Source of the DNA: Phycisphaeraceae bacterium
GTDB lineage: Bacteria > Planctomycetota > Phycisphaerae > Phycisphaerales > Phycisphaeraceae
Direction: 5' to 3'
DNA: 64,000 nt
NCBI GenBank assembly: GCA_040222855.1
Contig: JAVKCD010000003.1
Location: 1 to 64,000 of the forward strand
Position 1 is the stretch's first letter. Every line of letters begins with the position of its first letter. Position numbers and translations under genes: made by a program. Of this stretch, positions 33,837 to 43,540 are shown one piece after another. Under the pieces are notes generated by a model. It was not told the origin of the DNA. It was given only the letters and a program-made list of their open reading frames with translations, and did no database searches.

Positions 33837-34982
33837 TCAACCCAGCGCCGCAAAACCCCGCTCCAGGTCCTCGATGATGTCCTCCATCGCCTCCAGTCCC
33901 ACGCTGATCCGGACCGTCTGAGGCGTAATCCCCGACTCCTTCAAGCCCTTCGGCCCCATCGACGCGTGACTCATCGACCACGGCTGCTCGATCAGCGACT
34001 CCACACCCCCCAGCGACTCCGCCAAGAGCAGCATCTTCAACGCAGCGTAAAACTGGGGAATCTCAGCCTCAGCCGCGTCAAGCTCAAAACTCAACATCCC
34101 GCCGTTACCCAGCATCTGCTTCTGAATCAGCGCTCGCTGAGGATGACTCGCCAGCCCTGGGTAATAAACCTTCGAGACCTTCGGGTGCTTCTCCAGCCAC
34201 GCCGCCAGCTTCCCCGCATTCTCCTGATGCGCCTTCATCCGAAGTGGAAGCGTCTTGATCCCTCGCAACACCAAGAAAGCGTCAAAAGGAGAACACGCCG
34301 ACCCGATCGCATTCCCCGCATCCCGTACTCGAGCGCCTAGCTCCGGATCCTTCGCGATCACCGCCCCGCCCACCACATCGCTGTGACCGTTGATGTACTT
34401 CGTGGTCGAGTGCACAACCACATCAACCTCCAGGTCCAACGGCCGCTGGAAGATAGGCGACAAGAACGTGTTGTCCGCCAGCGTCATCAACCCATGCGCC
34501 TTGGCCAACGCCACCATCGCCTCTATATCAACAATATTTAGCAGCGGGTTACTCGGCGTCTCGATCCACAACGCCTTCGTCTCCGGACGGATCGCCGCCT
34601 TCACCGCATCCACATCCCGCATGTCCACAAAACTAAACGTGATCCCCAGCTTCGGCAGCACCGCATCAAACAGCCGGTACGTCCCGCCATAGATATCATT
34701 GCCCGTGATCAGATGGTCACCCTTCTCAAACAGAAGCATCGCCGTCGTGATCGCCGACATCCCCGTCGAGGTCGCCAACGACACCGTCCCTCCCTCCAGC
34801 GAAGCCAGGCTCTCCTCGAGACCGCCCCGCGTCGGGTTCCCCGACCGTGTGTAGTCATACTTCGGCGGAGTCCCCAACTTCGGGAACGAGAACGTCGAGG
34901 ACGGATAGATCGGCGTCGTCACCGAGTTCCATGTCTTGTCCTGATACACACCCTCATGGATCGCGCGACTCTGCTGTTTCAC
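33837..34982 (-). CDS. Cys/Met metabolism PLP-dependent enzyme (cystathionine gamma-synthase/lyase-like)
   Basis: A 381-residue cytosolic PLP enzyme. Family marks: TPIYPSSTFSF, YDYTRSGNPTR (phosphate contact), ATSTGMSAITTAMLL, NDIYGGTYRLFD, WIETPSNPLLNI, DNTFLSPIFQRPLD and VVHSTTKYINGHSDVVGG, whose Lys binds PLP. It probably acts in the transsulfuration pathway; gamma-synthase and gamma-lyase cannot be separated by sequence alone. The start is set at the GTG at 34982, which has AGGA eight bases upstream; another GTG at 34991 lies too close to that site. It is divergent from sbtA. Confidence 0.92.
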   Translation of the reverse strand: MKQQSRAIHEGVYQDKTWNSVTTPIYPSSTFSFPKLGTPPKYDYTRSGNPTRGGLEESLASLEGGTVSLATSTGMSAITTAMLLFEKGDHLITGNDIYGGTYRLFDAVLPKLGITFSFVDMRDVDAVKAAIRPETKALWIETPSNPLLNIVDIEAMVALAKAHGLMTLADNTFLSPIFQRPLDLEVDVVVHSTTKYINGHSDVVGGAVIAKDPELGARVRDAGNAIGSACSPFDAFLVLRGIKTLPLRMKAHQENAGKLAAWLEKHPKVSKVYYPGLASHPQRALIQKQMLGNGGMLSFELDAAEAEIPQFYAALKMLLLAESLGGVESLIEQPWSMSHASMGPKGLKESGITPQTVRISVGLEAMEDIIEDLERGFAALG

Positions 34983-35169
34983 GGCGTTCACTTCCTAAAT
35001 CAAAAAAATCAAAACTCTGTCCCAGCTAACCACCCATGAGGCTCATACGAGCCTTCACAAGCCCCACCAGCTAGGTCGCGAATCCTAGCACACCCACTCC
35101 ACCCCAGCCCGTCACCCCTCAAGCCTTTACACTGAGTTGAGACTTCACACCCAGACGGAGACAGATTCC

Positions 35170-36141
35170 TTGGACCTGAGCGTGATGCTCGACAACCTCA
35201 CCTCTCCGGTCATCCTCTTCTTCCTTCTGGGAGCGGCGGCTACCCTCGTCCGCTCAGACCTTGCCGTCCCCCCCGCTATCGCCCGCGGGCTCTCGATCTA
35301 CCTCCTCATGGCCATCGGGCTCCACGGCGGGGTCGAACTCGCCCGCAGCGGCCTCACCACTCACATCGCAATCGTCCTCGCCGTCGCCATCCTCGGCAGC
35401 GTCCTCACCCCTCTACTCGCCTTCTGGGTCCTCCGCTTCAAACTCGACACCACCAACGCCGCCGCTATCGCCGCCTGCTACGGCTCCATCTCAGCCGTCA
35501 CTTTTATCACCGCTTGCAGCTTCCTCGAAGCCAGAGGACTCACCTTCGGCGGATACATGGTCGCCGCCATGGCCCTCATGGAGTCACCCGCCATCGTCGT
35601 CGGCGTCCTCCTCGCCAGAATGTCCAGCCCACGAACCGACAACGAATCCCTCCCCTGGGGCCGGCTCGGGCACGAAGCCTTTCTTAACTCCGCCGTCCTT
35701 TTGCTCCTGGGCAGCCTCGTCATCGGCTACCTCGCTGGCGACGAGGGCTGGGCTAAAGTCGAGCCCATGATGTACGAGCCCTTCTACGGTCTCCTCTGCG
35801 TCTTCCTCCTCGACATGGGGCTCATTGCCGCCCAACGCCTCCGCGAACTCGGCCGCTCAGGCCCCTTCCTCATCGCCTTCGCCATCGCCATGCCCCTCGT
35901 CCAGGGGCTCATGGGCATCACCATTTCGTGGCTCCTCGGGTTCGACACAGGCGACACCCTGCTCATGGCCATCCTCTGGGGCAGCGCCAGCTACATCGCC
36001 GTCCCCGCCGCCATACGACTTGCCCTGCCCGAAGCCAACGCCAGCCTCTACCTCCCCCTCTCTCTGGGTGTCACCTTCCCCTTCAACATCGCGATCGGGA
36101 TTCCGTTCTACCTCTGGATCATCGAGAGCTTCCTCCAATGA
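35170..36141 (+). CDS. sbtA: SbtA-type sodium-dependent bicarbonate transporter
   Basis: A 323-residue inner-membrane transporter with about ten helices in two inverted halves. It begins with the SbtA-typical LDNLTSPVILFFLLG, then SDLAVPPAIARGLSIYLLMAIGLHGGVEL and YGSISAVTFITA, the last containing the substrate-binding serine region. The second half has AILWGSASYIAVPAAIR. A TTG at 35170 with GGAG upstream is the best start; an ATG at 35185 is an alternative. Its stop overlaps the ATG of the PII-like gene (ATGA), as in known SbtA-SbtB pairs. Sodium-driven bicarbonate uptake is inferred. Confidence 0.88.
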   Translation: MDLSVMLDNLTSPVILFFLLGAAATLVRSDLAVPPAIARGLSIYLLMAIGLHGGVELARSGLTTHIAIVLAVAILGSVLTPLLAFWVLRFKLDTTNAAAIAACYGSISAVTFITACSFLEARGLTFGGYMVAAMALMESPAIVVGVLLARMSSPRTDNESLPWGRLGHEAFLNSAVLLLLGSLVIGYLAGDEGWAKVEPMMYEPFYGLLCVFLLDMGLIAAQRLRELGRSGPFLIAFAIAMPLVQGLMGITISWLLGFDTGDTLLMAILWGSASYIAVPAAIRLALPEANASLYLPLSLGVTFPFNIAIGIPFYLWIIESFLQ

Positions 36142-36446
36142 AACCCAGCCAGCGTATCGAGTTTGTCATCGGCGCTTCCCACCTCCAGCACCTCCTCGAC
36201 AAGATCGATCAGGCCGGAGCACCCGGCTGGACCGTCATCCACCACGTCATGGGCCGGGGCGGACGCGGGATCCAGTCCGCTGACGAACTCAGCGGGACTT
36301 CCTCCAACGCCTATGTCATCGTCGCCACACCCAGCGACAAAACCAAAACCATCGTCGATGCCGCCCAACCCATCCTCGCCCGCGCAGGTGGGCTCTGCCT
36401 CATCTCCGACTGCCAGCACGTCCAACACCATCCAAAAGAAACCTGA
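36138..36446 (+). CDS. sbtB: SbtB-like PII signalling protein
   Basis: A 102-residue protein with the PII ferredoxin-like fold. It opens RIEFVIGASHLQHLLDKIDQ, followed by the T-loop region HHVMGRGGRGIQSADELSG. The core strand is SNAYVIVATP, and it ends with the short C-terminal segment CLISDCQH. Known SbtB proteins bind adenylate nucleotides (cAMP, AMP, ADP, ATP) and lock SbtA; this one is encoded immediately after sbtA with a four-base overlap. The cyanobacterial C-terminal CGPxGC redox loop is not present in that form, although two Cys occur five apart. Confidence 0.85.
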   Translation: MKPSQRIEFVIGASHLQHLLDKIDQAGAPGWTVIHHVMGRGGRGIQSADELSGTSSNAYVIVATPSDKTKTIVDAAQPILARAGGLCLISDCQHVQHHPKET

Positions 36447-36519
36447 GCAACCCTCCTAAACCTCAGCACCCGCGCAAACCCGACAAGCCCGACCCATATC
36501 CGGTCGATCCCTCTCAAAC

Positions 36520-37056
36520 ATGAACCGCGGGTTTTCTCTCATCGAGCTTGTCCTCGTTCTGGCGATCCTCTCCGTCATCGCTGCCATCGCGATTCCGCGC
36601 ATGTCCATCGCGTCCGATGGCGCACGAATCACCTCCTTCGCCACCACACTGCGCCAGTTCGCTCGCGCCTGCGAGCTCTATCACCTCGACCACAAAGCCT
36701 GGCCACCAGACGGGAGTTCCGGCTTAGCCCCCTCAGAACTCAAGGGCTACGTCGATGAACAAGCCTGGGCCAACCCCACGCCACTGGGCGGAGAATGGGA
36801 CAACGAAACCGCTGACGCCGGGAGTGTCACCGCCGCCATCGGCGTCCACTTCGATACATCCGACGCCACGACCGACGCCCTCATGCGCCGCGTCGACAAG
36901 CTCATCGACGACGGCGCTCTCATATCAGGCAGCTTCCGCAAACTCGCCTCCGGCCGCTACTATTTCATCCTCGAAGAATCTGACACCACCGCCAACAAAG
37001 CCATCGCCACCGACATCAGCGAACTCCTCGGCAACATGTCCCTCCGTCGCGACTAA
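36520..37056 (+). CDS. Type IV pilin-like / type II secretion pseudopilin
   Basis: A 178-residue protein. A class III signal lies at the very start: MNRGFSLIELVLVLAILSVI, with Gly before the cleavage site, Phe+1 and Glu+5. This N-methylation motif is found in type IV pilins and type II secretion pseudopilins. The C-terminal part (residues 35-178) has no clear match. It is the first gene of a plus-strand run of exported-protein genes. Secretion by the general prepilin peptidase pathway is expected, but no peptidase or assembly gene is in the window. Confidence 0.85.
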   Translation: MNRGFSLIELVLVLAILSVIAAIAIPRMSIASDGARITSFATTLRQFARACELYHLDHKAWPPDGSSGLAPSELKGYVDEQAWANPTPLGGEWDNETADAGSVTAAIGVHFDTSDATTDALMRRVDKLIDDGALISGSFRKLASGRYYFILEESDTTANKAIATDISELLGNMSLRRD

Positions 37057-37177
37057 ACCACCCACCCGTCACCCACCAACAACCTGAATCCGGGAACTTT
37101 TGACGGCCTCACGCCGTACATCTACCTTGCACCCGCGTTCAACACCCAAAACCCCGCCATTTCTGGAGGATGACCGC

Positions 37178-39415
37178 GTGACGCCCAAACCCCTTGCCCA
37201 CGCCAAGGCGACGCATGCTCGCGTCCTCGCCATCCTCCCGGCTCTCCTGCTCCTGCTCTCCCAATCCGCTGTCGCCCAGCCGTTCACGGGCTGGCAGGGC
37301 CTCCGCGTGATCGAACTCGATGGCAACCCCTACCGACTCGACGTCGCCGACCTCGATCAGGATGGCCGCGAGGACCTCGTCCTGGTCAACACCCGCCAGG
37401 CACGCCTCGAAATCTTCCACTGGCTCGACCCCGAAAACCGCGAACCGCTCGCCGAACCCGACCCCGATGATCCCGCCTCCATCAACGACCTCCCGATGGC
37501 CCCGGAACTCAAACGCACCGAAGTCCCCGTCAGCCAACTCCCTCACGATGTCCTGATCCTCGACACCGACAATGACGCAACCCCCGAACTCTACATCCTT
37601 GTCTCCGACCCCAACCGCATCCTCCAGTTCACACTCGATGACCAGGGTAACTGGACCCCCACCGAACGCTGGGAACTCCGCGCAGGCAGATTCACCCCCG
37701 CCGACGACCTCCTCCTCGCCTTCTCAACCGATGGCAACCTCGAACTCCTCATCAGCCTCCAGGAAGGCATCCAGCGACTCACCCTCACCGCCACCGAAGA
37801 AGCCGACATCGGCCGCGCCTCATGGATCGAGCCCCGCGAATCCCTAGGACGCAACGACTGGTGGCTCGCCGACCTCGATGATGACGGCCACGATGACCTC
37901 GTCGAGTGGACCAACACCGATGACCGCTCCCTCCGCTGGTATCCCGTCCGCGATGGAACGCTGCGCCCCGCCCAGACCCTCTACGATCGCCCAATCAGCG
38001 GGGCCGTCTGCATCCGCAATAACAACGCCGCCGACGAGATTGTCGTCCTCGAAGCCAGCCCCGCAGGACTCGTCCGACGCTACCGCATGACCCGTGGCGA
38101 CACCGAGGACCTCGGCCGCTCCGAACCCATCGCGCTCGCCGGAGCCGACAAAGCCGTCTGGGCCGCCACCACCATCCGCAACGAGCCCACCCTCGTCGCC
38201 CTCGACCCCGAACAGCCCCGCGCCACCCTCTTTGCCCACACCCCCGACGGCTGGTCGCAGCGTGGCAGCTTCCCCGTGATCGCCTCGGTCAAAGCCGCCA
38301 CAGCACCCTCCGCACAACCCGGCACCATCCTCCTCTGGCCTGACGAAGGAGCCGACCTCTTCACAACCCAGTGGGCCGACGGCCGCCTCTCCTTCCCACA
38401 ACCCATGGGGCTCGCTTCCGAAGCCGAAGACCGACTCATCCTCGGTCTCGGACACATCGGCGACACCACCTGGTGGATCCAACGCGCCGACAAAGACCTC
38501 CACCTCGGCCAATGGACAACCGGCGGCGATCCCGAAACCACACTCTTCCCAGCGGTAGCCAACACCGCCGAGCAGGCCACATGGCTAGGCGGCAACCGCC
38601 TCCTCGTCCTCGACAAGTTCGCACGCACCGTTCGACTGGTCACCCTGGCCGACGATAGCACCGCCAACTCAACCACCCCAAGCCACCTCAGCAAAGCCCG
38701 CATCGAAGAGTTCAAGCTGTTCGATACACCCGATGGCATCCGCCTCGGTCGCTTCACCGATGGCGTCCTCCAATGGCTCGATGACAACCTCTTCGCCACC
38801 GACCAGGTCATGCTCCCCGATGGCCTGCCACTCGCCGACCTCGTCCTACGCGAAGCCGGCCTCGCCTGGGCCCTCGAACAAGGCGGCTCTGCCATCCACG
38901 GCATGGCACCCGACGAAGCAGGCGTCCTCCGCGTCGTCTCCACCACCCGAACCAACCGCGGCCGCTCCCTCATCGACGACCCCACCCTCGGCCTCATCAT
39001 GCCCGACCAGGCTGGCGTCACCCGAGTCGCCGAAGGACGCCCCCTCCAACTCGATGCCACCCAATCCATTGACGCCCGAGCGGGCCGACCCGCCGGAACC
39101 TCCAACGCCACCGTCCATCGCGTGCTCACCACCGATGTCACCGGCGACAACGCCGACGACCTCATCCTCACCGATGATGTCCGCCACCAGGTCACCCTGA
39201 TGACCCCCGATGACGACCACCAACTCGCCCCCGATCTCTCCTGGCCCGTCTTCGAGGACAAGACCTACCCCTACGGCGGCACCTCCGATGACGACCAGAT
39301 CACCGAACCACGACGCATCATCGGGATCGACATCGACGGCGACGGCCACCAGGACCTCGCTCTGTTGAGCCACGACCGACTCCTCATCTACCTCGCGCGG
39401 GAGAATCAACCATGA
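37178..39415 (+). CDS. Exported FG-GAP/VCBS-repeat protein
   Basis: A 745-residue protein with a signal peptide (VLAILPALLLLLSQSAVAQP). The GTG at 37178 follows GGAGGA by seven bases; an in-frame ATG at 37100 would add an implausible leader. Several aspartate-rich FG-GAP-type beta-propeller blades can be read: DVADLDQDGREDLVLVNT, DLDDDGHDDLVEWTNT, TTDVTGDNADDLILTD and DIDGDGHQDLALLSHDRL. The aspartates likely bind calcium. The stop overlaps the ATG of the following protease gene (ATGA), so the two are coupled. Function is unknown; adhesion or scaffold roles are typical of such repeats. Confidence 0.85.
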   Translation: MTPKPLAHAKATHARVLAILPALLLLLSQSAVAQPFTGWQGLRVIELDGNPYRLDVADLDQDGREDLVLVNTRQARLEIFHWLDPENREPLAEPDPDDPASINDLPMAPELKRTEVPVSQLPHDVLILDTDNDATPELYILVSDPNRILQFTLDDQGNWTPTERWELRAGRFTPADDLLLAFSTDGNLELLISLQEGIQRLTLTATEEADIGRASWIEPRESLGRNDWWLADLDDDGHDDLVEWTNTDDRSLRWYPVRDGTLRPAQTLYDRPISGAVCIRNNNAADEIVVLEASPAGLVRRYRMTRGDTEDLGRSEPIALAGADKAVWAATTIRNEPTLVALDPEQPRATLFAHTPDGWSQRGSFPVIASVKAATAPSAQPGTILLWPDEGADLFTTQWADGRLSFPQPMGLASEAEDRLILGLGHIGDTTWWIQRADKDLHLGQWTTGGDPETTLFPAVANTAEQATWLGGNRLLVLDKFARTVRLVTLADDSTANSTTPSHLSKARIEEFKLFDTPDGIRLGRFTDGVLQWLDDNLFATDQVMLPDGLPLADLVLREAGLAWALEQGGSAIHGMAPDEAGVLRVVSTTRTNRGRSLIDDPTLGLIMPDQAGVTRVAEGRPLQLDATQSIDARAGRPAGTSNATVHRVLTTDVTGDNADDLILTDDVRHQVTLMTPDDDHQLAPDLSWPVFEDKTYPYGGTSDDDQITEPRRIIGIDIDGDGHQDLALLSHDRLLIYLARENQP

Positions 39416-40380
39416 CTCGATTCCTCACGGCCCTCACACTCGCTCTCTCGCTCACCCTCGCAAGCGCGCCCTTAGCCAACGCTCAGGATGACGCCCTCGT
39501 CGGCCAGGTCGTCACCGCCACCCTCGTCGGTGGATCAACCGTCTCCGGAACACTCCTCCGCCAGACCGACGCCAGCGTCGTCATCGACCTCGACTTCACC
39601 GCCATGACCATCCCAGCCGAAAAACTGCTCGACCTCGCCGCCGAAAATGCCACCGCACAACCCGATGCCCTCACCGCCAACGACCTCTACACCACAGGAC
39701 GACTCGAACCCGCCCCCATCCAGACCCTCGTCGAACGCTACGGCGACGCCGTCGTCATGGTCCGGTCCGCCGGCGGACTCGGAACCGGCTTCTTCATCTC
39801 CGACAACGGACACCTCATCACCAACTACCACGTCGTCGAAGGCGAAACCAGACTCGCCGTCACCATCTCCAAAGAAACCGACGACGGCCGCGAGAAAGTC
39901 GAAATCCGCGACGTCCGAATCATCGCCCTCCAACCCACCCGCGACCTCGCACTCCTCCAGGTCGTCTGGGATCAGGAAGAACACGGCCCACAACCCACAC
40001 CCACCGTCATCACCGCCAACGACGACCTGACTGTCGGCGACTTGGTCTTCGCCGTCGGCAACCCCCTCGGGCTCGAACGCTCCGTCACCCAGGGCATCGT
40101 CTCTTCCACCACCCGCACCATCGGCAACCTCCGCTTCATCCAGACCGACGCCTCGATCAACCCCGGCAACTCAGGCGGGCCTCTCTTCAACGCCCGTGGC
40201 GAAGTCGTTGGCGTCGCCTGCGCCGGCTACACCTTCTTCAACGGCCTCGCCTTCGGCATCCCCGCCCGCGACCTCATCGACTTCCTCGACAACCACGACG
40301 CCTTCCTCTACGACCCCACACAGCCCCAGAACGGCGTGCACTACCTCAATCCCCCGTACCACAACCCAGACACCGAATAA
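39412..40380 (+). CDS. Exported trypsin-like (S1C, HtrA-type) serine protease without PDZ domain
   Basis: A 322-residue protein with a signal peptide ending ANAQD. Residues 27-85 form a small beta-barrel-like domain (VTATLVGGSTVSGTLL), possibly a binding module. The catalytic triad is readable: His in ITNYHVVEG (about residue 139), Asp in TRDLALL (about 177) and Ser in NPGNSGGPLF (about 253). No PDZ domain follows, unlike DegP. It starts within the stop of the FG-GAP gene. A periplasmic or surface quality-control or processing role in the same gene set is inferred. Confidence 0.9.
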   Translation: MTRFLTALTLALSLTLASAPLANAQDDALVGQVVTATLVGGSTVSGTLLRQTDASVVIDLDFTAMTIPAEKLLDLAAENATAQPDALTANDLYTTGRLEPAPIQTLVERYGDAVVMVRSAGGLGTGFFISDNGHLITNYHVVEGETRLAVTISKETDDGREKVEIRDVRIIALQPTRDLALLQVVWDQEEHGPQPTPTVITANDDLTVGDLVFAVGNPLGLERSVTQGIVSSTTRTIGNLRFIQTDASINPGNSGGPLFNARGEVVGVACAGYTFFNGLAFGIPARDLIDFLDNHDAFLYDPTQPQNGVHYLNPPYHNPDTE

Positions 40381-40468
40381 CCTCCCACGCAAACAGCCAG
40401 CCTTGACCCAGACGCCCGAGTGTGCAAGAAACACACCCAATCAGCCCGTCCTCTCCCGGAAACCCGCC

Positions 40469-42520
40469 ATGCAGACACCAACCCGCCGCATCCGCAACAA
40501 CATCCTCATGCTCGTGGCTCTTGCCGTTTGCGTACTCCCCACTCAGGCGACCGCGCAACTCCGCCCCGGTTGGGAAGCTCTCCCCGCCGAGACCGTCTTC
40601 TGCGTACGCATGCCCGACACCAAAGGCTTCCTCGAACAACTCCGCGACACCACCGCCCTGGGCAAACGCATCCTCACCGAGGATCGCCTCAGCCAGGTCC
40701 GGAGCCTGATCACCGAGTCCGACGCCGAGTCCTGGGAAGAGTTCACCGACCAACTCGCCGAGTTCGGCTTCACCCCAGAAGACCTGATCGACCTCGCCAC
40801 CAGCAACTGGGGCTTTGCCGTCATCGCCGAACCCCGACCGGATATGGCCCCACGCACCATCGGTGTCTTCTGGGCAGACCTCGATGACGAGATGATCGAT
40901 CGCCTCTACACCGCCACCGACCGCGCCCTACAAAAGCGAATCGACGAAGGCGACGACAACGTCCCCACCCGAGTCGATCTCGAACTCGCTGGCGTCGAAG
41001 TCCGACAACTCACCGAAAACATCATGGGCATGGACCGTGAACTCGGATTCGAGATGCCCGACAACTTTGAACAGATGTCTCAGGAAGAAATCCAAGAACA
41101 CTTTGAAGAGCAGCGTCGCCTCAACGAACAAGCCCAGCAGGTCACTGTTGACCAGACCCACACCCTCATCGCCCGCATGCCCGGCCGCCTCATCATGGCC
41201 ATCGGCTTTCCCCAACTCGGCAACCGCGGCCGTGACCTCGCCAACAACAACGCCGCCGGGAACATCGACTGGGAAACCGAAACCGACCTCCAGACCCTCC
41301 ACGCCGTCACCGCCCGCTTCCTCGCCGCTCAGACCCAAGGCGCCGCCGACCCCTTCCTCGCCCGCGTCCAAGCCACCCCCGCCATCGCCACCTTGGTCCC
41401 AGAGCAAGGCGCAGTCTTTGAGATCTACGCCGACCTCGCCCTGATCAACAACATCGTCCGCGAACAGATGATCGCTAACGAGAACCCCGAGAACGTCGAC
41501 ACCTTCAACACCGTCATGTCCACGCTCGGGCTCGACCGCATAGGCATGCTCGCCGGAGCCATCGCCCTCGACGGACAGGCCCTCCGGCAGAACTTCTTCC
41601 TCGGCATGCCCGAGCCCCGCACCGGGCTCCCCCAGACCTTCGCCGCCAACACACTCCCCCCCACGCCGCCAGGCTGGGTCCCTACTGATGTCGGCTACAC
41701 CCAGCTCGCCTACGACCTCGGCCTCCTCTACGACCTGATCGTCGAAGTAGCCACGGCGACCGCGGGGCCCGAAGCTCGCCAGGGCGTCGATATGGCCAAC
41801 GGAACCCTCTTCGGATTCATCCAGGCCGACATCCGCACCCTCCTCTCGAGCCTCGGCACCCGCCACAGCATCGTGCTCGCCAAGCACGAGCAGGTCATGG
41901 CCACCGACTACGAATACAACGAGCAGACCGACGACTGGGACGAGATCGAAGTCCCAGAGCAAGTCCAGCCCGTCGCCCTCGTCTGGGAAGTCACCGACGC
42001 CGACCTATGGCAACGCGTCATCAACGCCCTCGCCATGACCATCGTCCCTCAGTCCGATGGTGCGATCGAATCCATCGACCAGCAGGGCTTCTCCGGGCTC
42101 CGTTCCTCCGAAGAAGTCGGACCACCCATGGGACTCATGCTCGGCAACGGACGCCTCGTCCTCACCGTCGGCCCCACCATCCTCGATCGCCTCCTGACGC
42201 TCCTCAACAACCCGCCCGACAGCCGCTTCTCCATGGCCGGCTCCGTCCTCTATCAGGACGCCAGCCGCATCATCAACCTCCGCCCCGGCATGTCCATGTC
42301 CATCCAGGATGGCGGAGCCTCCACCATCGACCTCAAAAACTTCGCCCTCTGGGCCCTCGACAACGCAGACCTCGAAGACCCCTCACTCGCCGACAAAATC
42401 CGCAACCTCATCCCCTCCGATGAAGACCTCGCCGCAGCCTTTGGCGTCTCCGCAGGACAAATCACCTTCACCCCCGAAGGCATGCTGATCGAATCCGCCG
42501 CCGAACTCCCCAACGAATAA
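40469..42520 (+). CDS. Exported 683-residue protein, unknown function
   Basis: The signal peptide begins at the ATG at 40469 (NILMLVALAVCVLPTQATAQ), 88 bases after the protease gene; earlier in-frame ATGs lie inside that gene. The opening of the mature part (LPAETVFCVRMPDTKGFLEQ) resembles the start of DUF3352-type bacterial proteins, with a possible propeller or beta-rich repeat pattern further on. No catalytic motif is recognised and no transmembrane anchor is visible. It is followed 15 bases later by a lipoprotein gene, and is part of the same operon-like run. Confidence 0.75.
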   Translation: MQTPTRRIRNNILMLVALAVCVLPTQATAQLRPGWEALPAETVFCVRMPDTKGFLEQLRDTTALGKRILTEDRLSQVRSLITESDAESWEEFTDQLAEFGFTPEDLIDLATSNWGFAVIAEPRPDMAPRTIGVFWADLDDEMIDRLYTATDRALQKRIDEGDDNVPTRVDLELAGVEVRQLTENIMGMDRELGFEMPDNFEQMSQEEIQEHFEEQRRLNEQAQQVTVDQTHTLIARMPGRLIMAIGFPQLGNRGRDLANNNAAGNIDWETETDLQTLHAVTARFLAAQTQGAADPFLARVQATPAIATLVPEQGAVFEIYADLALINNIVREQMIANENPENVDTFNTVMSTLGLDRIGMLAGAIALDGQALRQNFFLGMPEPRTGLPQTFAANTLPPTPPGWVPTDVGYTQLAYDLGLLYDLIVEVATATAGPEARQGVDMANGTLFGFIQADIRTLLSSLGTRHSIVLAKHEQVMATDYEYNEQTDDWDEIEVPEQVQPVALVWEVTDADLWQRVINALAMTIVPQSDGAIESIDQQGFSGLRSSEEVGPPMGLMLGNGRLVLTVGPTILDRLLTLLNNPPDSRFSMAGSVLYQDASRIINLRPGMSMSIQDGGASTIDLKNFALWALDNADLEDPSLADKIRNLIPSDEDLAAAFGVSAGQITFTPEGMLIESAAELPNE

Positions 42521-42535
42521 ATCCAACTACCAACC

Positions 42536-43540
42536 ATGACACCCACCGCCGCAGCCCTCACCGCCCTGCTGGTCGTCACCCTGCTGACGGCCTGTGCGAC
42601 CATACCCAACACACCACCTCCAACCCCTCCGCCCACACTCGACCAGCGCTACGACCGCCTCCGCGCCTACATCGAACAACACCCCGATCGATACGCCCCA
42701 GGCGGGCTCGATATCCTCGACACCGCCTACCACGCGCTCAAAGATCAACACGCCGCCGGCCGAGGAACCCTCGTCGGCCTCGAAGACCTCTGGGCCCACT
42801 CGCTCCAGGAAGCCGTCTCCCTCTTCAAACAACCCGACCGCCTCTGGGGAAAGACCACCGCCGAAGAAACCGCCGACATGATCGGCCAGACCACCATCGG
42901 CCCCTGGCAGCTCACCGTCACCAACATCCGCAACATCTACGGCCCGCCCTATGGCGTCGATCCCTCCTGGACCAACGCCGAAATCTACGCCTTCTGCCGT
43001 GACCATCACGACATCCAGGCCAACATGATCATCGACTACATCCAACGCTCCTACGAGCAGTTCGGCCGCCGCTCACCCTATGCCATCCAACGCTACTTCT
43101 GGCTCGAACCCTTCGTCCGTGGTGAACTCGGCCAGGCCGATGACTGGGCCAAATCCCCCGTCGCCAAACCTCCCCCCGGCACGACATGGCAGGACCTCAC
43201 CCCCGCCATGAAAGCCAACACCGGCTTCTACGCCAAACAAATCCTCATGGGTGCCCCCTACACCGACACCGGCCTCCTCTTCTGGCTCCACGTCACCGGC
43301 GACACCGATGGCCTCCTCGCCACCCTCCGCACCTGGCGCGATCAGACAAGAGTGATCATCAACGACCAACCCGCCAACGCCAACACCATCGAATCCCAAG
43401 GCGTCACCTACACCACAACCAACCAGCCCGGCCACTTCGCCGTCCAACCCGATGATGTCCGTTATTACGCCATCGACCCTTCCCGCCGCGACCCCATCCG
43501 CGCCCTGATCCAGCAGGTTCTCGACGAGACCACACCATGA
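42536..43540 (+). CDS. Lipoprotein, unknown function
   Basis: A 334-residue lipoprotein. The signal peptide ends with lipobox LLTAC (Cys about residue 20), followed by a Pro/Thr linker. The mature part is helical and Tyr/Trp-rich (RYFWLEPFVRGELGQADDW, LLFWLHVTGDTD) and I recognise no family. Its stop overlaps the ATG of the next lipoprotein gene (ATGA), so the products are probably made in fixed ratio. Confidence 0.72.
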   Translation: MTPTAAALTALLVVTLLTACATIPNTPPPTPPPTLDQRYDRLRAYIEQHPDRYAPGGLDILDTAYHALKDQHAAGRGTLVGLEDLWAHSLQEAVSLFKQPDRLWGKTTAEETADMIGQTTIGPWQLTVTNIRNIYGPPYGVDPSWTNAEIYAFCRDHHDIQANMIIDYIQRSYEQFGRRSPYAIQRYFWLEPFVRGELGQADDWAKSPVAKPPPGTTWQDLTPAMKANTGFYAKQILMGAPYTDTGLLFWLHVTGDTDGLLATLRTWRDQTRVIINDQPANANTIESQGVTYTTTNQPGHFAVQPDDVRYYAIDPSRRDPIRALIQQVLDETTP

